NCBI RefSeq assembly: GCF_051014685.1
Contig: NW_027478538.1
Location: 248,001-312,000, forward strand
DNA: 64,000 nt
Source: Ptiloglossa arizonensis
Lineage: Eukaryota; Arthropoda; Insecta; Hymenoptera; Colletidae
Reading direction: 5' to 3'
The translations under genes and the position numbers were made by a program. Positions 32,941 to 44,160 of the stretch are shown here, piece by piece. Positions within the stretch are counted from its first letter, which is position 1, and the number at the start of each line of letters is the position of its first letter. The notes beneath the pieces are model-generated. The model made no database searches and was not told the DNA's origin. It was given only the letters and a program-made list of their open reading frames with translations.

Positions 32941-34380
32941 TTTCTCCGTTTCCCCGTTTCTTTCTTCGTTTCATCGTTTCTTTCTTCGTTACTCCGTTTC
33001 GTTCTTCGTTTCTCGGTTTATTTCTTCGTTTCTCCATTTATTTCTCCGATTCTCCGTTTCTCTCTTCGTTTCTTCGTTTCCTTCATCGTTACTCCGTTTC
33101 TTTCTTCGTTTCTCCGTTTCTCGGTTTATTCCTTCATTTCTCCGTTTCTTTCTTCGTTTCTCCGTTTCTTCCTTCGTTTCATCGTTTCTCCATTTCTCCG
33201 TTTCTCGGTTTCTTCCTTCGTTTCTCCATTTATTTCTCCGATCCTCCGTTTCTTTCTTCGTTTCTTCCTTCGTTTCTCCGTTTCTTTCTTCGTATCCCCG
33301 TCTCTTTCTTCGTTTCTCCATTTCTTTCTTCGACTCTCCGTTTCTTTCTCTGTTTCCTGGTCCGTTTCTCCGTTTATTTCTTCGTTTCTCCATTTATTTC
33401 TCCGTTTCTCCGCTCGTTCTTCGTCTCTTTCTTCGTTTCTCCGTTTCTTTCTTCGTTTCTTCCTTCGTTTCTCCGTTTCTTTCTTCGTATCCCCGTTTCT
33501 TTCTTCGTTTCTGCGTTTCTTTCTTCGTTTCTCCGTTTCTTTGTTCGTTTTTCCGTTTCTTTGTTCGTTTCTCCGTTTCTTTGTTCGCTTCCCCGTTTCT
33601 TTGTTCGTTTCTCCGTTTCTTTGTTCGTTTCTCCGTTTCTTTGTACGTTTCTCCGTTTCTTTCTCCGTTTCTCGGTCTATTTCTTCGTTTCTCCACTTAT
33701 TTCTCCGATTCTCCGTTTCTTTCTTCGTTTCTCCGATTCTTTCTTCGTTTCTCCGTTTATTTCTTCGTTTCTCCGTTTCTTTCTCCGTTTCTCCGTTTCT
33801 TTCTTCGTTTCTCCGTTTATTTCTTCGTTTCTCCATTTCTTTCTCCGTTTCCCCGTTACTTTCTTCGTTTCATCCTTTCTTTCTTCGTTACTCCGTTTCG
33901 TTCTTCGTTTCTCCTTTTCTTTCTTCGTTTCTCCGTTTCTTTCTTCGTTTCTCCGTTTATTTCTTCGTTTCTCCGTTTATTTCTCCGTTTCTCTGTTTCT
34001 TTGTCCGTTTCTCCGTTTCTTTATTTGTTTCTCCGTTTCTTTCTTCGATTCTCCGTTTATTTCTTCGCTTCTCCATTTATTTCTTCGTTTCTTCGTTTCC
34101 TTGTTCGTTTCTCCGTTTATTTCTTCGTTTCTCCATTTATTTCTCCGTTTCTTCGTTTCTTTCTTCGTTTCTCCATTTATTTCTCCGTTTCTACGTTTCT
34201 TTCTTCGTTACTCCGTTTCTTTCTTCGTTTCTCCGTTTCTTTCTTCGTTTCTCCGTTTCTTTCATCGTTTCTTCGTTTGTCCGTTTCTTTCTTCGTTTCT
34301 CCGTTTATATCTTTGTTTCTCCATATATTTCTCCGTTTCTTTCTTCGTTTCTCCGTTTCTTTCTTCGTTTCTCCGTTTCT
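32941..34380 (+). repeat. Irregular satellite with CATCG/CGG and TATCCCC units
   Basis: Register shifts are frequent, with short octamer runs near 33181-33210 and a compressed TTTCTCCGCTCG unit at 33405. The phrase GTATCCCCG, CCATTTC, TTCGACTCTCC, TTTCCTGGTCCG at 33225-33370 recurs at 34915-35060 (shift about 1691 bp). Nothing but satellite is seen. Confidence 0.75.
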
Positions 34381-37364
34381 TTCATCTTTTCTCCGCCTCT
34401 TTCTTCGTTTCTCCGTTTCTATCTTCGTTTCTCCGTTTCTTTGATCGTTTCTCCGTTTCTTTCTTCATGTCTCCGTTTCTCTCTCCGTTTCGCCGTTTCT
34501 TTGTTCGTTTCTCCGTTTATTTCTTCGTTTCTCCATTTATTTCTCCGATTCTCCGTTGCTTTCTTCGTTTCTTCGTATCTTTCATCGTCACTGCGTTTCT
34601 TTCTTCGTTTCTCCGTTTATTTCTTCGTTTCTCCGTTTATTTCTTCGTTTCTCCGTTTCTTTCTTCGTTTCTCCGTTTCTTTCTTCGTTTCTCCGTTTCT
34701 TTCTTCGTTTCTCCGTTTGCTTTTTCGATTCTCCGTTTATTTCTTCGTTTCTCCGTTTCTTTCTTCGTTTCTCCGTTTATTTCTTCGTTTCTCCGTTTCG
34801 TTCTTCGTTTCTTCGTTTCTTTCTTCATTTCTCCGTTTCTTTCCTCGTTTCTCCGTTTCTTCCTTCGTTTCATCGTTTCTCCTTTTCTCCGTTTCTCGGT
34901 TTATTTCTTCGTTTCTCCATTTATTTCTCCGATTCTCCGTTTCTTTCATCGTTTCTTCCTTCGTTTCTCCGTTTCTTTCTTCGTATCCCCGTTTCTTTCT
35001 TCGTTTCTCCATTTCTTTCTTCGACTCTCCGTTTCTTTCTCCGTTTCCTGGTCCGTTTCTCCGTTTCTTTCTTCGTTTCTTCCTTCGTTTCTGCGTTTCT
35101 TTGTTCGTTTCTCCGTTTCTTTGTTCGTTTCTCCGTTTCTTTGTTCGTTTCCCCGTTTCTTTGTTCGTTTCTCCGTTTCTTTGTTCGTTTCTCCGTTTCT
35201 TTGTTCGTTTCTCCGTTTCTTTCTCCGTTTCTCGGTCTATTTCTTCGTTTCTCCACGTATTTCTCCGATTCTCCGTTTCTTTCTTCGTTTCTCCGTTTCT
35301 TTCTTCGTTTCTCCGTTTCTTTCTTCGTTTCTCCGTTTCTTTCATCTTTTCTCCGCCTCTTTCTTCGTTTCTCCGTTTCTATCTTCGTTTTTCCGTTTCT
35401 TTTTCCGTTTCTCGGTTTATTTCTTCGTTTCTCCATTTATTTCTCAGTTTCTCCGTTTCTTTGTTCGTATCTCCGTTTCTTTGTTCGTTTCTCCGTTTCT
35501 TTGTTCGTCTCTCCATTTCTTTGTTCGTTTCTCCGTCTATTTCTTCGTTTCACCATTTATTTCTTCGTTTCTCCGTATCTTTCTTCGTTTCTCCGTTCCT
35601 TTCTTCGTTTCTCCGTTTCTTTCTTCGTTACTCCGTTTCTTTCTTCGTTTCTCCGTTTCATCCTTCGTTTCTCCGTTTATTTCTTCGTTTCTCCATTTAT
35701 TTCTGCGTTTCTCCGCTTCTTTCTTCGTTTCTCCGATTCTTTGTTCGTTTCTCCGTTTCTTTGATCGTTTCTCCGTTTCTCCGTTTCTCTCTTCGTTTCT
35801 CCGTTTCTTTGTTCGTTTCTCCGTTTATTTCTTCGTTTCTCCATTTATTTCTTCGTTTCTCCGTATCTTTCTTCGTTTCTCCATTTCTTTCTTCGTTTCT
35901 CCGTTTCTTTGTTCGCTTCTCCGTTTCTTTCTCCGTTTCTCGGTTTATTTCTCCGTTTCTCCGTTTCCTTGTTCGTTTCTCCGTTTCTTTGTTCGTTTCT
36001 CCGTTTCTTTGTTCGTTTCTCCGTTTCTTTGTTCGTTTCTCCGTTTCTTTGTTCGCTTCTCCGTTTATTTCTTCGTTTCTCCATTTATTTCTTCGTTTCT
36101 CCGTATCTTTCTTCGTTTCTCTGTTTCTTTCTTCGTTTCTCCGTTTCTTTGTTCGTTTCTCCGTTTCTTTCATCGTTTCTTCGTTTGACCGTTTCTTTCT
36201 TCGTTTCTCCGTTTATATCTTTGTTTCTCCATTTATTTCTCCGTTTCTTTCTTCGTTTCTCCGCTTCTTTCTTCGTTTCTCCGTTTCTTTCATCTTTTCT
36301 CCGCCTCTTTCTTCGTTTCTCCGTTTCTATCTTCGTTTCTCCGTTTCTTTTTCCGTTTCTCGGTTTATTTCTTCGTTTCTCCATTTATTTCTCAGTTTCT
36401 CCGTTTCTTTGTTCGTTTCTCCGTTTCTTTGTTCGTTTCTCCGTTTCTTTGTTCGTCTCTCCGTTTCTTTGTTCGTTTCTCCGTTTATTTCTTCGTTTCA
36501 CCATTTATTTCTTCGTTTCTCCGTAACTTTCTTCGTTTCTCCGTTCCTTTCTTCGTTTCTCCGTTTCTTTCTTCGTTACTCCGTTTCTTTCTTCGTTTCT
36601 CCATTTCATTCTTCGTTTCTCCGTTTATTTCTTCGTTTCTCCATTTATTTCTGCGTTTCTCCGCTTGTTTCTTCGTTTCTCCGTTTCCTTGTTCGTTTCT
36701 CCGTTTCTTTGTTCGTTTCTCCGTTTCTTTGTTCGTTTCTCCGTTTCTTTGTTCGCTTCTCCGTTTATTTCTTCGTTTCTCCATTTATTTCTTCGTTTCT
36801 CCGTATCTTTCTTCGTTTCTCTGTTTCTTTCTTCGTTTCTCCGTTTCTTTCTTCGTTTCTCCGTTTCTTTCATCGTTTCTTCGTTTCTCCGTTTCTTTCT
36901 TCGTTTCTCCGTTTCTATCTTCGTTTCTCCGTTTCTTTCTTCATTTCTCCGTTTCTTTCTTCGTTTCTCCGTTTCTTTCTTCGTTTCTCCGTTTCTTCGT
37001 TCGTTTCTCCGTTTTTTTGTTCGTTTCTCCGTTTATTTCTTCGTTTCTCCATTTATTTCTTCGTTTCTTCGTTTCCTTGTTCGTTTCTCCGTTTATTTCT
37101 TCGTTACTCCATTTATTTCTCCGTTTCATTCTTCGTTTCTCCGCTTCTTTCTTCGTTTCTCCGTTTCTTTCATCTTTTCTCCGCCTCTTTCTTCGTTTCT
37201 CCGTTTCTATCTTCGTTTCTCCGTTTCTTTCTTCATTTCTCCGTTTCTTTCTTCGTTTCTCCGTTTCTTTGTTCGTTTCTCCGTTTCTTTGTTCGTTTCT
37301 CCGTTTCTTTGTTCGTTTCTCCGTTTCTTTGTTCGTTTCTCCGTTTCTTTCTCCGTTTCTCGGT
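34381..37364 (+). repeat. Domain with four CATCTTTTCTCCGCCTC phrases
   Basis: The rare pair of units containing CATCTTTTCTCCGCCTC starts near 34383, 35343, 36291 and 37171. It is each time followed by a TTTCTATC unit. The spacings of roughly 960, 948 and 880 bp show a degraded higher-order period near 0.9-0.96 kb. Confidence 0.8.
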
Positions 37365-38030
37365 TTATTTCTTCGTTTCTCCATTTATTTCTCCGTTTCT
37401 TTCTTCGTTTCTCCATTTCTTTGTTCGTTTCTCCGTTTCTTTGTTCGTTTCTCCGTTTCTTTGTTCGTTTCTCCGTTTCTTTGTTCGTTTCTCCGTTTCT
37501 TTCTTCGTTCCTCCGTTTCTTTGTTCGTTTCTCCGTTTATTTCTTCATTTCTCCATTCATTTCTACGATCCTCCGTTCCTATCTTCGTTTCTCCGTTTAT
37601 TTGTTCGTGTCTGCATTTATTTCTCCGTTTCTCAGTTTCTTTGTTCGTTTCTTCGTTTCTTTGTTCGTTTCTCCGTTTCTTTGTTCGTTTCTCCGTTTCT
37701 TTCTTCGTTTCTTCGTTTCTTTCATCGTTTCTCTGTTTATTTATTAGTTTCTCCGTTTCTTTCTTCGTTTCTCTGTTTCTTTCTTCGTTTCTCCGTTTAT
37801 ATCTTCGTTTCTCCGTTTCATTCTTCGTTTCTGCGTTTCATTGTTCGTTTCTCCGTTTCATTCTTCGTTTCTGCGTTTCATTGTTCGTTTCTGCGTTTCT
37901 TTCTTCGTTTCTCCGTTTCTTTGTTCGTTTCTCTGTTTCTTTCTACGCTTCTTCGTTTCTCCGTTTATTTCTTCGTTTCTCCGTTTCTTTCTTCGTTTCT
38001 TCGTTTCTTTGTTCGTTTCTCCGTTTCTTT
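37365..38030 (+). repeat. 665-bp block shared with 16755-17420, copy 2
   Basis: It matches the upstream block in variant order, including the CCATTCATTTCTACGATCC form of the cassette and TTATTAG at 37741. It sits in a domain whose own monomers are of a different type, so it looks inserted or converted from the 16.8-17.4 kb region or a relative of it. Confidence 0.88.
37535..37654 (+). repeat. 120-bp cassette, copy 13 (isolated)
   Basis: The diagnostic unit is at 37607, about 9.1 kb beyond any other cassette. It has the CATTCATTTC plus GATCC form of copy 3, and came with the 665-bp block. Confidence 0.9.
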
Positions 38031-39080
38031 CATCGAATCTCCGTTTCTTTCTTCGTTTCTCCGTTTCTTTCTTCGTTTCTCCATTTATTTCTCCGTTTCT
38101 CCGTTTCTTTCTTCGTTTCTCCGTTTCTTTCATCGATTCTCCGTTTCTTTTTTCGTTTCTCCGTTTCTTTCTTCGTTTCTCCGTTTATTTCTTCGTTTAT
38201 CCATTTATTTCTCCGTTTCTCCGTTTCTTTCTTCGTTTCTCCGTTTCTTTCTTCGTTTCTCCGTTTATTTGTTCGTATCTCCGTTTCTTTCTTCGTTTCT
38301 CCGTTTCTTTCTTCGTTTCTCCGTTTATTTCTTCGTTTCTCCATTTATTTCTCCGTTTCTCCGTTTCTTGATTCGTTCCTCCGGTTCTTTCTTCGTTTCT
38401 CCGTTTCTTTCTTCTTTTCCCCGTTTCTTTCTCCGTATCTCCGTTTTTTTCTTCGTTTCTCCGTTTCTTTCTTCGTTTCTCCGTTTCTTTCTTCGTTTCT
38501 CCGTTTCTTTCTTCGTTTCTCCGTTTCTTTCTTCGTTTCTTCGTTTCTTTCTTCGTTTCTCGGTTTCCTTGTTCGTTTCTCCGTTTATTTCTTCGTTTCT
38601 CCATTTATTTCTCCGTTTCTCCGTTTCTTTGCTCGTTTCTCCGCTTCTTTGTTCGTTTCTCCGTTTCTTTCTTCGTTTCCCCGTTTCTTCCTTCGTTTCT
38701 CCGTTTCTTTGTTCGTTTCTCCGTTTCTTTCTTCGTTTCTCCGTTTCTTTCATCGAATCTCCGTTTCTTTCTTCGTTTCTCCGTTTCTTTCTTCGTTTCT
38801 CCATTTATTTCTCCGTTTCTCCGTTTCTTTCTTCGTTTCTCCGTTTCTTTCATCGATTCTCCGTTTCTTTTTTCGTTTCTCCGTTTCTTTCTTCGTTTCT
38901 CCGTTTATTTCTTCGTTTATCCATTTATTTCTCCGTTTCTCCATTTCTTTCTTCGTTTCTCCGTTTCTTTCTTCGTTTCTCCGTTTATTTGTTCGTATCT
39001 CCGTTTCTTTCTTCGTTTCTCCGTTTCTTTCTTCGTTTCTCCGTTTATTTCTTCGTTTCTCCATTTATTTCGCCGTTTCT
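38020..39080 (+). repeat. 720-bp tandem duplication (36 monomers)
   Basis: Positions 38031-38360 match 38751-39080, starting with a TTTCATCGAATC unit and including TTCATCGATTC, GTTTATCC and GTTTATTTGTTCGTATC units. A third TTTCATCGAATC unit lies at 39368. The material between the two matching parts is not duplicated. Confidence 0.85.
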
Positions 39081-40243
39081 CCGTTTCTTTCTTCGTTTCT
39101 CCGTTTCTATGTTCGTTTCTCCGTTTCTTTCTTCGTTTCTCCGGTTCTTTCTTCGTTTCTCCGTTTCTTTCTTCGCTTCTCCGTTTCTTTCTTCGTTTCT
39201 CCGTTCCTTTCATCGTTTCTCCGTTTATTTCTTCGTTTCTCCATTTATTTCTCCGTTTCTCCGTTTCTTTCTTCGACTGTCCGTTTCCTTGTTCGTTTCT
39301 CCGTTTATTTCTTCGTTTCTCCATTTATTTCTCCGTTTCTCCGTTTCTTTCTTCGTTTCTCCGTTTCTTTCATCGAATCTCCGTTTCTCTCTTCGATTCT
39401 CCGTTTCTTTCTTCGTTTCTCCGTTCCTTTCTTCGTTTCTCCGTTTATTTCTTCGTTTCTCCATTTATTTCTTCGTTTCTCCGTTTCTTTCTTCGTTTCT
39501 CCGTTTCCTTGTTCGTTTCTCCGTTTATTTCTTCGTTTCTCCATTTATTTCTCCGTTTCTCCGTTTCTTTGTTCGTTTCTCCGTTTCTTTCTTCGTTTAT
39601 CCATTTATTTCTCCGTTTCTCCGTTTCTTTCTTCGTTACTCCGTTTCTTTCATCGTATCTCCGTTTCTTTCTTCGTTTCTCCGTTTCTTTCTTCGTTTCT
39701 CCGTTTCTTTCTTCGTTTCTTCGTTTCTTTCTTCGTTTCTCGGTTTCCTTGTTCGTTTCTCCGTTTATTTCTTCGTTTCTCCATTTATTTCTCCGTTTCT
39801 ACGTTTCTTTGTTCGTTTCTCCGTTTATTTCTTCGTTTCTCCATTTATTTCTCCGTTTCTCCGTTTCTTTCTTCGTGTCTCCGTTTCTTTCTTCGCTTCT
39901 CCGTTTCATGGTTCGTTTCTCCGTTTATTTCTTCGTTTCTCCATTTATTTCTCCGTTTCTCCGTTTCTTTCTTCCTTTCTCCGTTTCTTTGTTCATTTCT
40001 CCGTTTCTTTCATCGTTTCTCCGTTTCTTTCTTCGTTTCTCCGTTTCTTTCTTCGTTTCTCCGTTTCTTTCTTCGTTTCTCCGTTTCTTTGTTCGCTTCT
40101 CCGTTTCTTTCTTCGTTTCTCCGTTTCTTTCCTCGTTTCTCCGTTTCTTTCTTCGTTTCTCCGTTTATTTCTTCGTTTCTCCATTTATTTCTCCGTTTCT
40201 TTCTTCGTTTCTCCGTTTCTTTGTTCGTTTCTCCGTTTCTTTG
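39081..40243 (+). repeat. Y/Z-monomer-rich satellite
   Basis: The three-monomer phrase of GTTTATTTCTTCG, CCATTTATTTCTCCG and a consensus monomer recurs every 60-180 bp. I see no feature other than satellite. Confidence 0.75.
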
Positions 40244-42193
40244 TTCGTTTCTCCGTTTCTCTGTTCGTTTCTCCGTTTCTTTCTCCGTTTCTCGGTTTAT
40301 TTCTTTGTTTCTCCATTTATTTCTCCGTTTCTTTCTTCGTTTCTTCGCTTCTTTCTTCGTTACTCCGTTTCGTTCTTCGTTTCTCCATTTCTTTCTTCGT
40401 TTCTCCGTTTCTTTCTTCGTTTCTCCGTTTATTTCTTCGTTTCTCCATTTATTTCTCCGTTTCTCCGTTTCTTTCTTCGTTTCGCCGTTTCCTTGTTCGT
40501 TTCTCCGTTTAATTCTTCGTTTCTCCATTTATTTCTACGTTTCCCCGTTTCTTTCTTCGTTTCTCCGTTTCTTTGTCCGTTTCTCCGGTTCTTTCTTCGT
40601 ATCTCCGTTTCTTTCTTGGTTTCTCCGTTTCTTTCATCGTTTCTCCGTTTCTTTCATCGTTTCTCCGTTGCTTTCTTCGTCTCTCCGTTTCCTTGTTCGT
40701 TTCTCCTTTTATTTCTTCGTTTCTCCATTTATTTCTCCGTTTCTCCGTTTCTTTCTTCGTTTCACCGTTTCCTTGTTCGTTTCTCTGTTTATTTCTTCGT
40801 TTCTCCGTTTCTTTCTTCGTTTCTCCGATTCTTTGCTCGTTTCTCCGTTTCTTTGATCGTTTCTCCGTTTCTTTCTTCGTATCTCCGTTTCCCTGTTCGT
40901 TTCTCCGTTTATTTCTTCGTTTCTCCATTTATTTCTACGTTTCTCCGTTTCTTTCTTCGCTTCTCCGTTTCTTTCTTCGTTTCTCCGTTTCTTTCTTCGT
41001 TTCTCCGTTTATTTCTTCGTTTCTCCATTTATTTCTCCGTTTCTCCGTTTCTTTCTTCGTTTCTCCGTTTGACTGTTCGTTTCTCCGTTTATTTCTTCGT
41101 TTCTCCGTTTATTTCTCCGTTTCTCCGTTTCTTTCTTCGTTACTCCGTTTCTTTCATCGTATCTCCGTTTCTTTCTTCGTTTCTCCGTTTCTTTCTTCGT
41201 TTCTTCGTTTTTTCTTCGTTTCTCCGTTTATTTCTTCGTTTCTCCGTTTCTTTCTTCGTTTCTCCGTTTCTTTCTTCGTTTCTTCGTTTATTTCTTCGTT
41301 TCTCCATTTATTTCTCCGTTTCTCCGTTTCTTTCTTCGTTTCTCCGATTCTTTTTCCGTTTCTCGGTTTATTTCTTCGTTTCTCCGTTTCTTGGTTCGTC
41401 TCTCCGTTTATTTCTTCGTTTCTCCGTTTCTTTCTTCGTATCTCCGTTTCTTTCTTCGTTTCTCCGTTTCTTTCTTCGTTTCTCCGTTTATTTGTTCGTA
41501 TCTCCGTTTCTTTCTTCGTTTCTCCGTTTCTTTCTTCGTTTTTCCGTTTATTTCTTCGTTTCTCCATTTATTTCTCCGTTTCTCCGTTTCTTCATTCGTT
41601 CCTCCGTTTCTTTCTTCGTTTCTCCGTTTCTTTGTTCGTTTCTCCGTTTCTTTCTTCGTTTCTCCGGTTCTTTCTTCGTTTCTCCGTTTCTTTCTTCGTT
41701 TCTCCGTTTCTTTCTTCGTTTCTCCGTTCCTTTCATCGTTTCTCCGTTTATTTCTTCGTTTCTCCATTTATTTCTCCGTTTCTCCGTTTCTTTCTTCGTC
41801 TGTCTTTTCCTTGTTCGTTTCTCCGTTTATTTCTTCGTTTCTCCATTTATTTCTCCGTTTCTCCGTTTCCTTCTTCGTTTCTCCGTTTCTTTCATCGAAT
41901 CTCCGTTTCTCTCTTCGATTCTCCGTTACTTTCTTCGTTTCTCCGTTCCTTTCTTCGTTTCTCCGTTTATTTCTTCGTTTCTCCATTTATTTCTTCGTTT
42001 CTCCGTTTCTTTCTTCGTTTCTCCGTTTCCTTGTTCGTTTCTCCGTTTATTTCTTCGTTTCTCCATTTATTTCTCCGTTTCTCCGTTTCTTTGTTCGTTT
42101 CTCCGTTTCTTTCTTCGTTTCTCCGGTTCTTTCTTCGTTTCTCCGTTTCTTTCTTCGTTTCTCCGTTTCTTTCTTCGTTTCTCCGTTTCTTTC
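40244..42193 (+). repeat. 1950-bp tandem duplication, copy 1
   Basis: The left edge is set by G at 40243 against C at 42193. Shared rare units include TTTCTTGGTTTC, GTTTGACTG, a TTTTTTCTTCG unit at about 41208 and GTCTGTCTTTTCC. Observed differences include T at 40408 against G at 42358. The period is 97.5 monomers and divisible by 3. Confidence 0.92.
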
Positions 42194-44160
42194 TTCGTTT
42201 CTCCGTTTCTCTGTTCGTTTCTCCGTTTCTTTCTCCGTTTCTCGGTTTATTTCTTTGTTTCTCCATTTATTTCTCCGTTTCTTTCTTCGTTTCTTCGCTT
42301 CTTTCTTCGTTACTCCGTTTCGTTCTTCGTTTCTCCATTTCTTTCTTCGTTTCTCCGGTTCTTTCTTCGTTTCTCCGTTTATTTCTTCGTTTCTCCATTT
42401 ATTTCTCCGTTTCTCCGTTTCTTTCTTCGTTTCGCCGTTTCCTTGTTCGTTTCTCCGTTTAATTCTTCGTTTCTCCATTTATTTCTACGTTTCCCCGTTT
42501 CTTTCTTCGTTTCTCCGTTTCTTTGTCCGTTTCTCCGGTTCTTTCTTCGTATCTCCGTTTCTTTCTTGGTTTCTCCGTTTCTTTCATCGTTTCTCCGTTT
42601 CTTTCATCGTTTCTCCGTTGCTTTCTTCGTCTCTCCGTTTCCTTGTTCGTTTCTCCTTTTATTTCTTCGTTTCTCCATTTATTTCTCCGTTTCTCCGTTT
42701 CTTTCTTCGTTTCACCGTTTCCTTGTTCGTTTCTCTGTTTATTTCTTCGTTTCTCCGTTTCTTTCTTCGTTTCTCCGATTCTTTGCTCGTTTCTCCGTTT
42801 CTTTGATCGTTTCTCCGTTTCTTTCTTCGTATCTCCGTTTCCCTGTTCGTTTCTCCGTTTATTTCTTCGTTTCTCCATTTATTTCTACGTTTCTCCGTTT
42901 CTTTCTTCGCTTCTCCGTTTCTTTCTTCGTTTCTCCGTTTCTTTCTTCGTTTCTCCGTTTATTTCTTCGTTTCTCCATTTATTTCTCCGTTTCTCCGTTT
43001 CTTTCTTCGTTTCTCCGTTTGACTGTTCGTTTCTCCGTTTATTTCTTCGTTTCTCCGTTTATTTCTCCGTTTCTCCGTTTCTTTCTTCGTTACTCCGTTT
43101 CTTTCATCGTATCTCCGTTTCTTTCTTCGTTTCTCCGTTTCTTTCTTCGTTTCTTCGTTTTTTCTTCGTTTCTCCGTTTATTTCTTCGTTTCTCCGTTTC
43201 TTTCTTCGTTTCTCCGTTTCTTTCTTCGTTTCTTCGTTTATTTCTTCGTTTCTCCATTTATTTCTCCGTTTCTCCGTTTCTTTCTTCGTTTCTCCGATTC
43301 TTTTTCCGTTTCTCGGTTTATTTCTTCGTTTCTCCGTTTCTTGGTTCGTCTCTCCGTTTATTTCTTCGTTTCTCCGTTTCTTTCTTCGTATCTCCGTTTC
43401 TTTCTTCGTTTCTCCGTTTCTTTCTTCGTTTCTCCGTTTATTTGTTCGTATCTCCGTTTCTTTCTTCGTTTCTCCGTTTCTTTCTTCGTTTTTCCGTTTA
43501 TTTCTTCGTTTCTCCATTTATTTCTCCGTTTCTCCGTTTCTTCATTCGTTCCTCCGTTTCTTTCTTCGTTTCTCCGTTTCTTTGTTCGTTTCTCCGTTTC
43601 TTTCTTCGTTTCTCCGGTTCTTTCTTCGTTTCTTCGTTTCTTTCTTCGTTTCTCCGTTTCTTTCTTCGTTTCTCCGTTCCTTTCATCGTTTCTCCGTTTA
43701 TTTCTTCGTTTCTCCATTTATTTCTCCGTTTCTCCGTTTCTTTCTTCGTCTGTCTTTTCCTTGTTCGTTTCTCCGTTTATTTCTTCGTTTCTCCATTTAT
43801 TTCTCCGTTTCTCCGTTTCCTTCTTCGTTTCTCCGTTTCTTTCATCGAATCTCCGTTTCTCTCTTCGATTCTCCGTTACTTTCTTCGTTTCTCCGTTCCT
43901 TTCTTCGTTTCTCCGTTTATTTCTTCGTTTCTCCATTTATTTCTTCGTTTCTCCGTTTCTTTCTTCGTTTCTCCGTTTCCTTGTTCGTTTCTCCGTTTAT
44001 TTCTTCGTTTCTCCATTTATTTCTCCGTTTCTCCGTTTCTTTGTTCGTTTCTCCGTTTCTTTCTTCGTTTCTCCGGTTCTTTCTTCGTTTCTCCGTTTCT
44101 TTCTTCGTTTCTCCGTTTCTTTCTTCGTTTCTCCGTTTCTTTCTTCGTTTCTCCGTTTCT
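42194..44160 (+). repeat. 1950-bp tandem duplication, copy 2
   Basis: It matches copy 1 nearly base for base and ends at about 44143-44160. One visible change is TTCTTCG at 43630 in place of TTCTCCG. The final 0.5 kb also seeds the next, about 3.1-kb, duplication. Confidence 0.92.
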
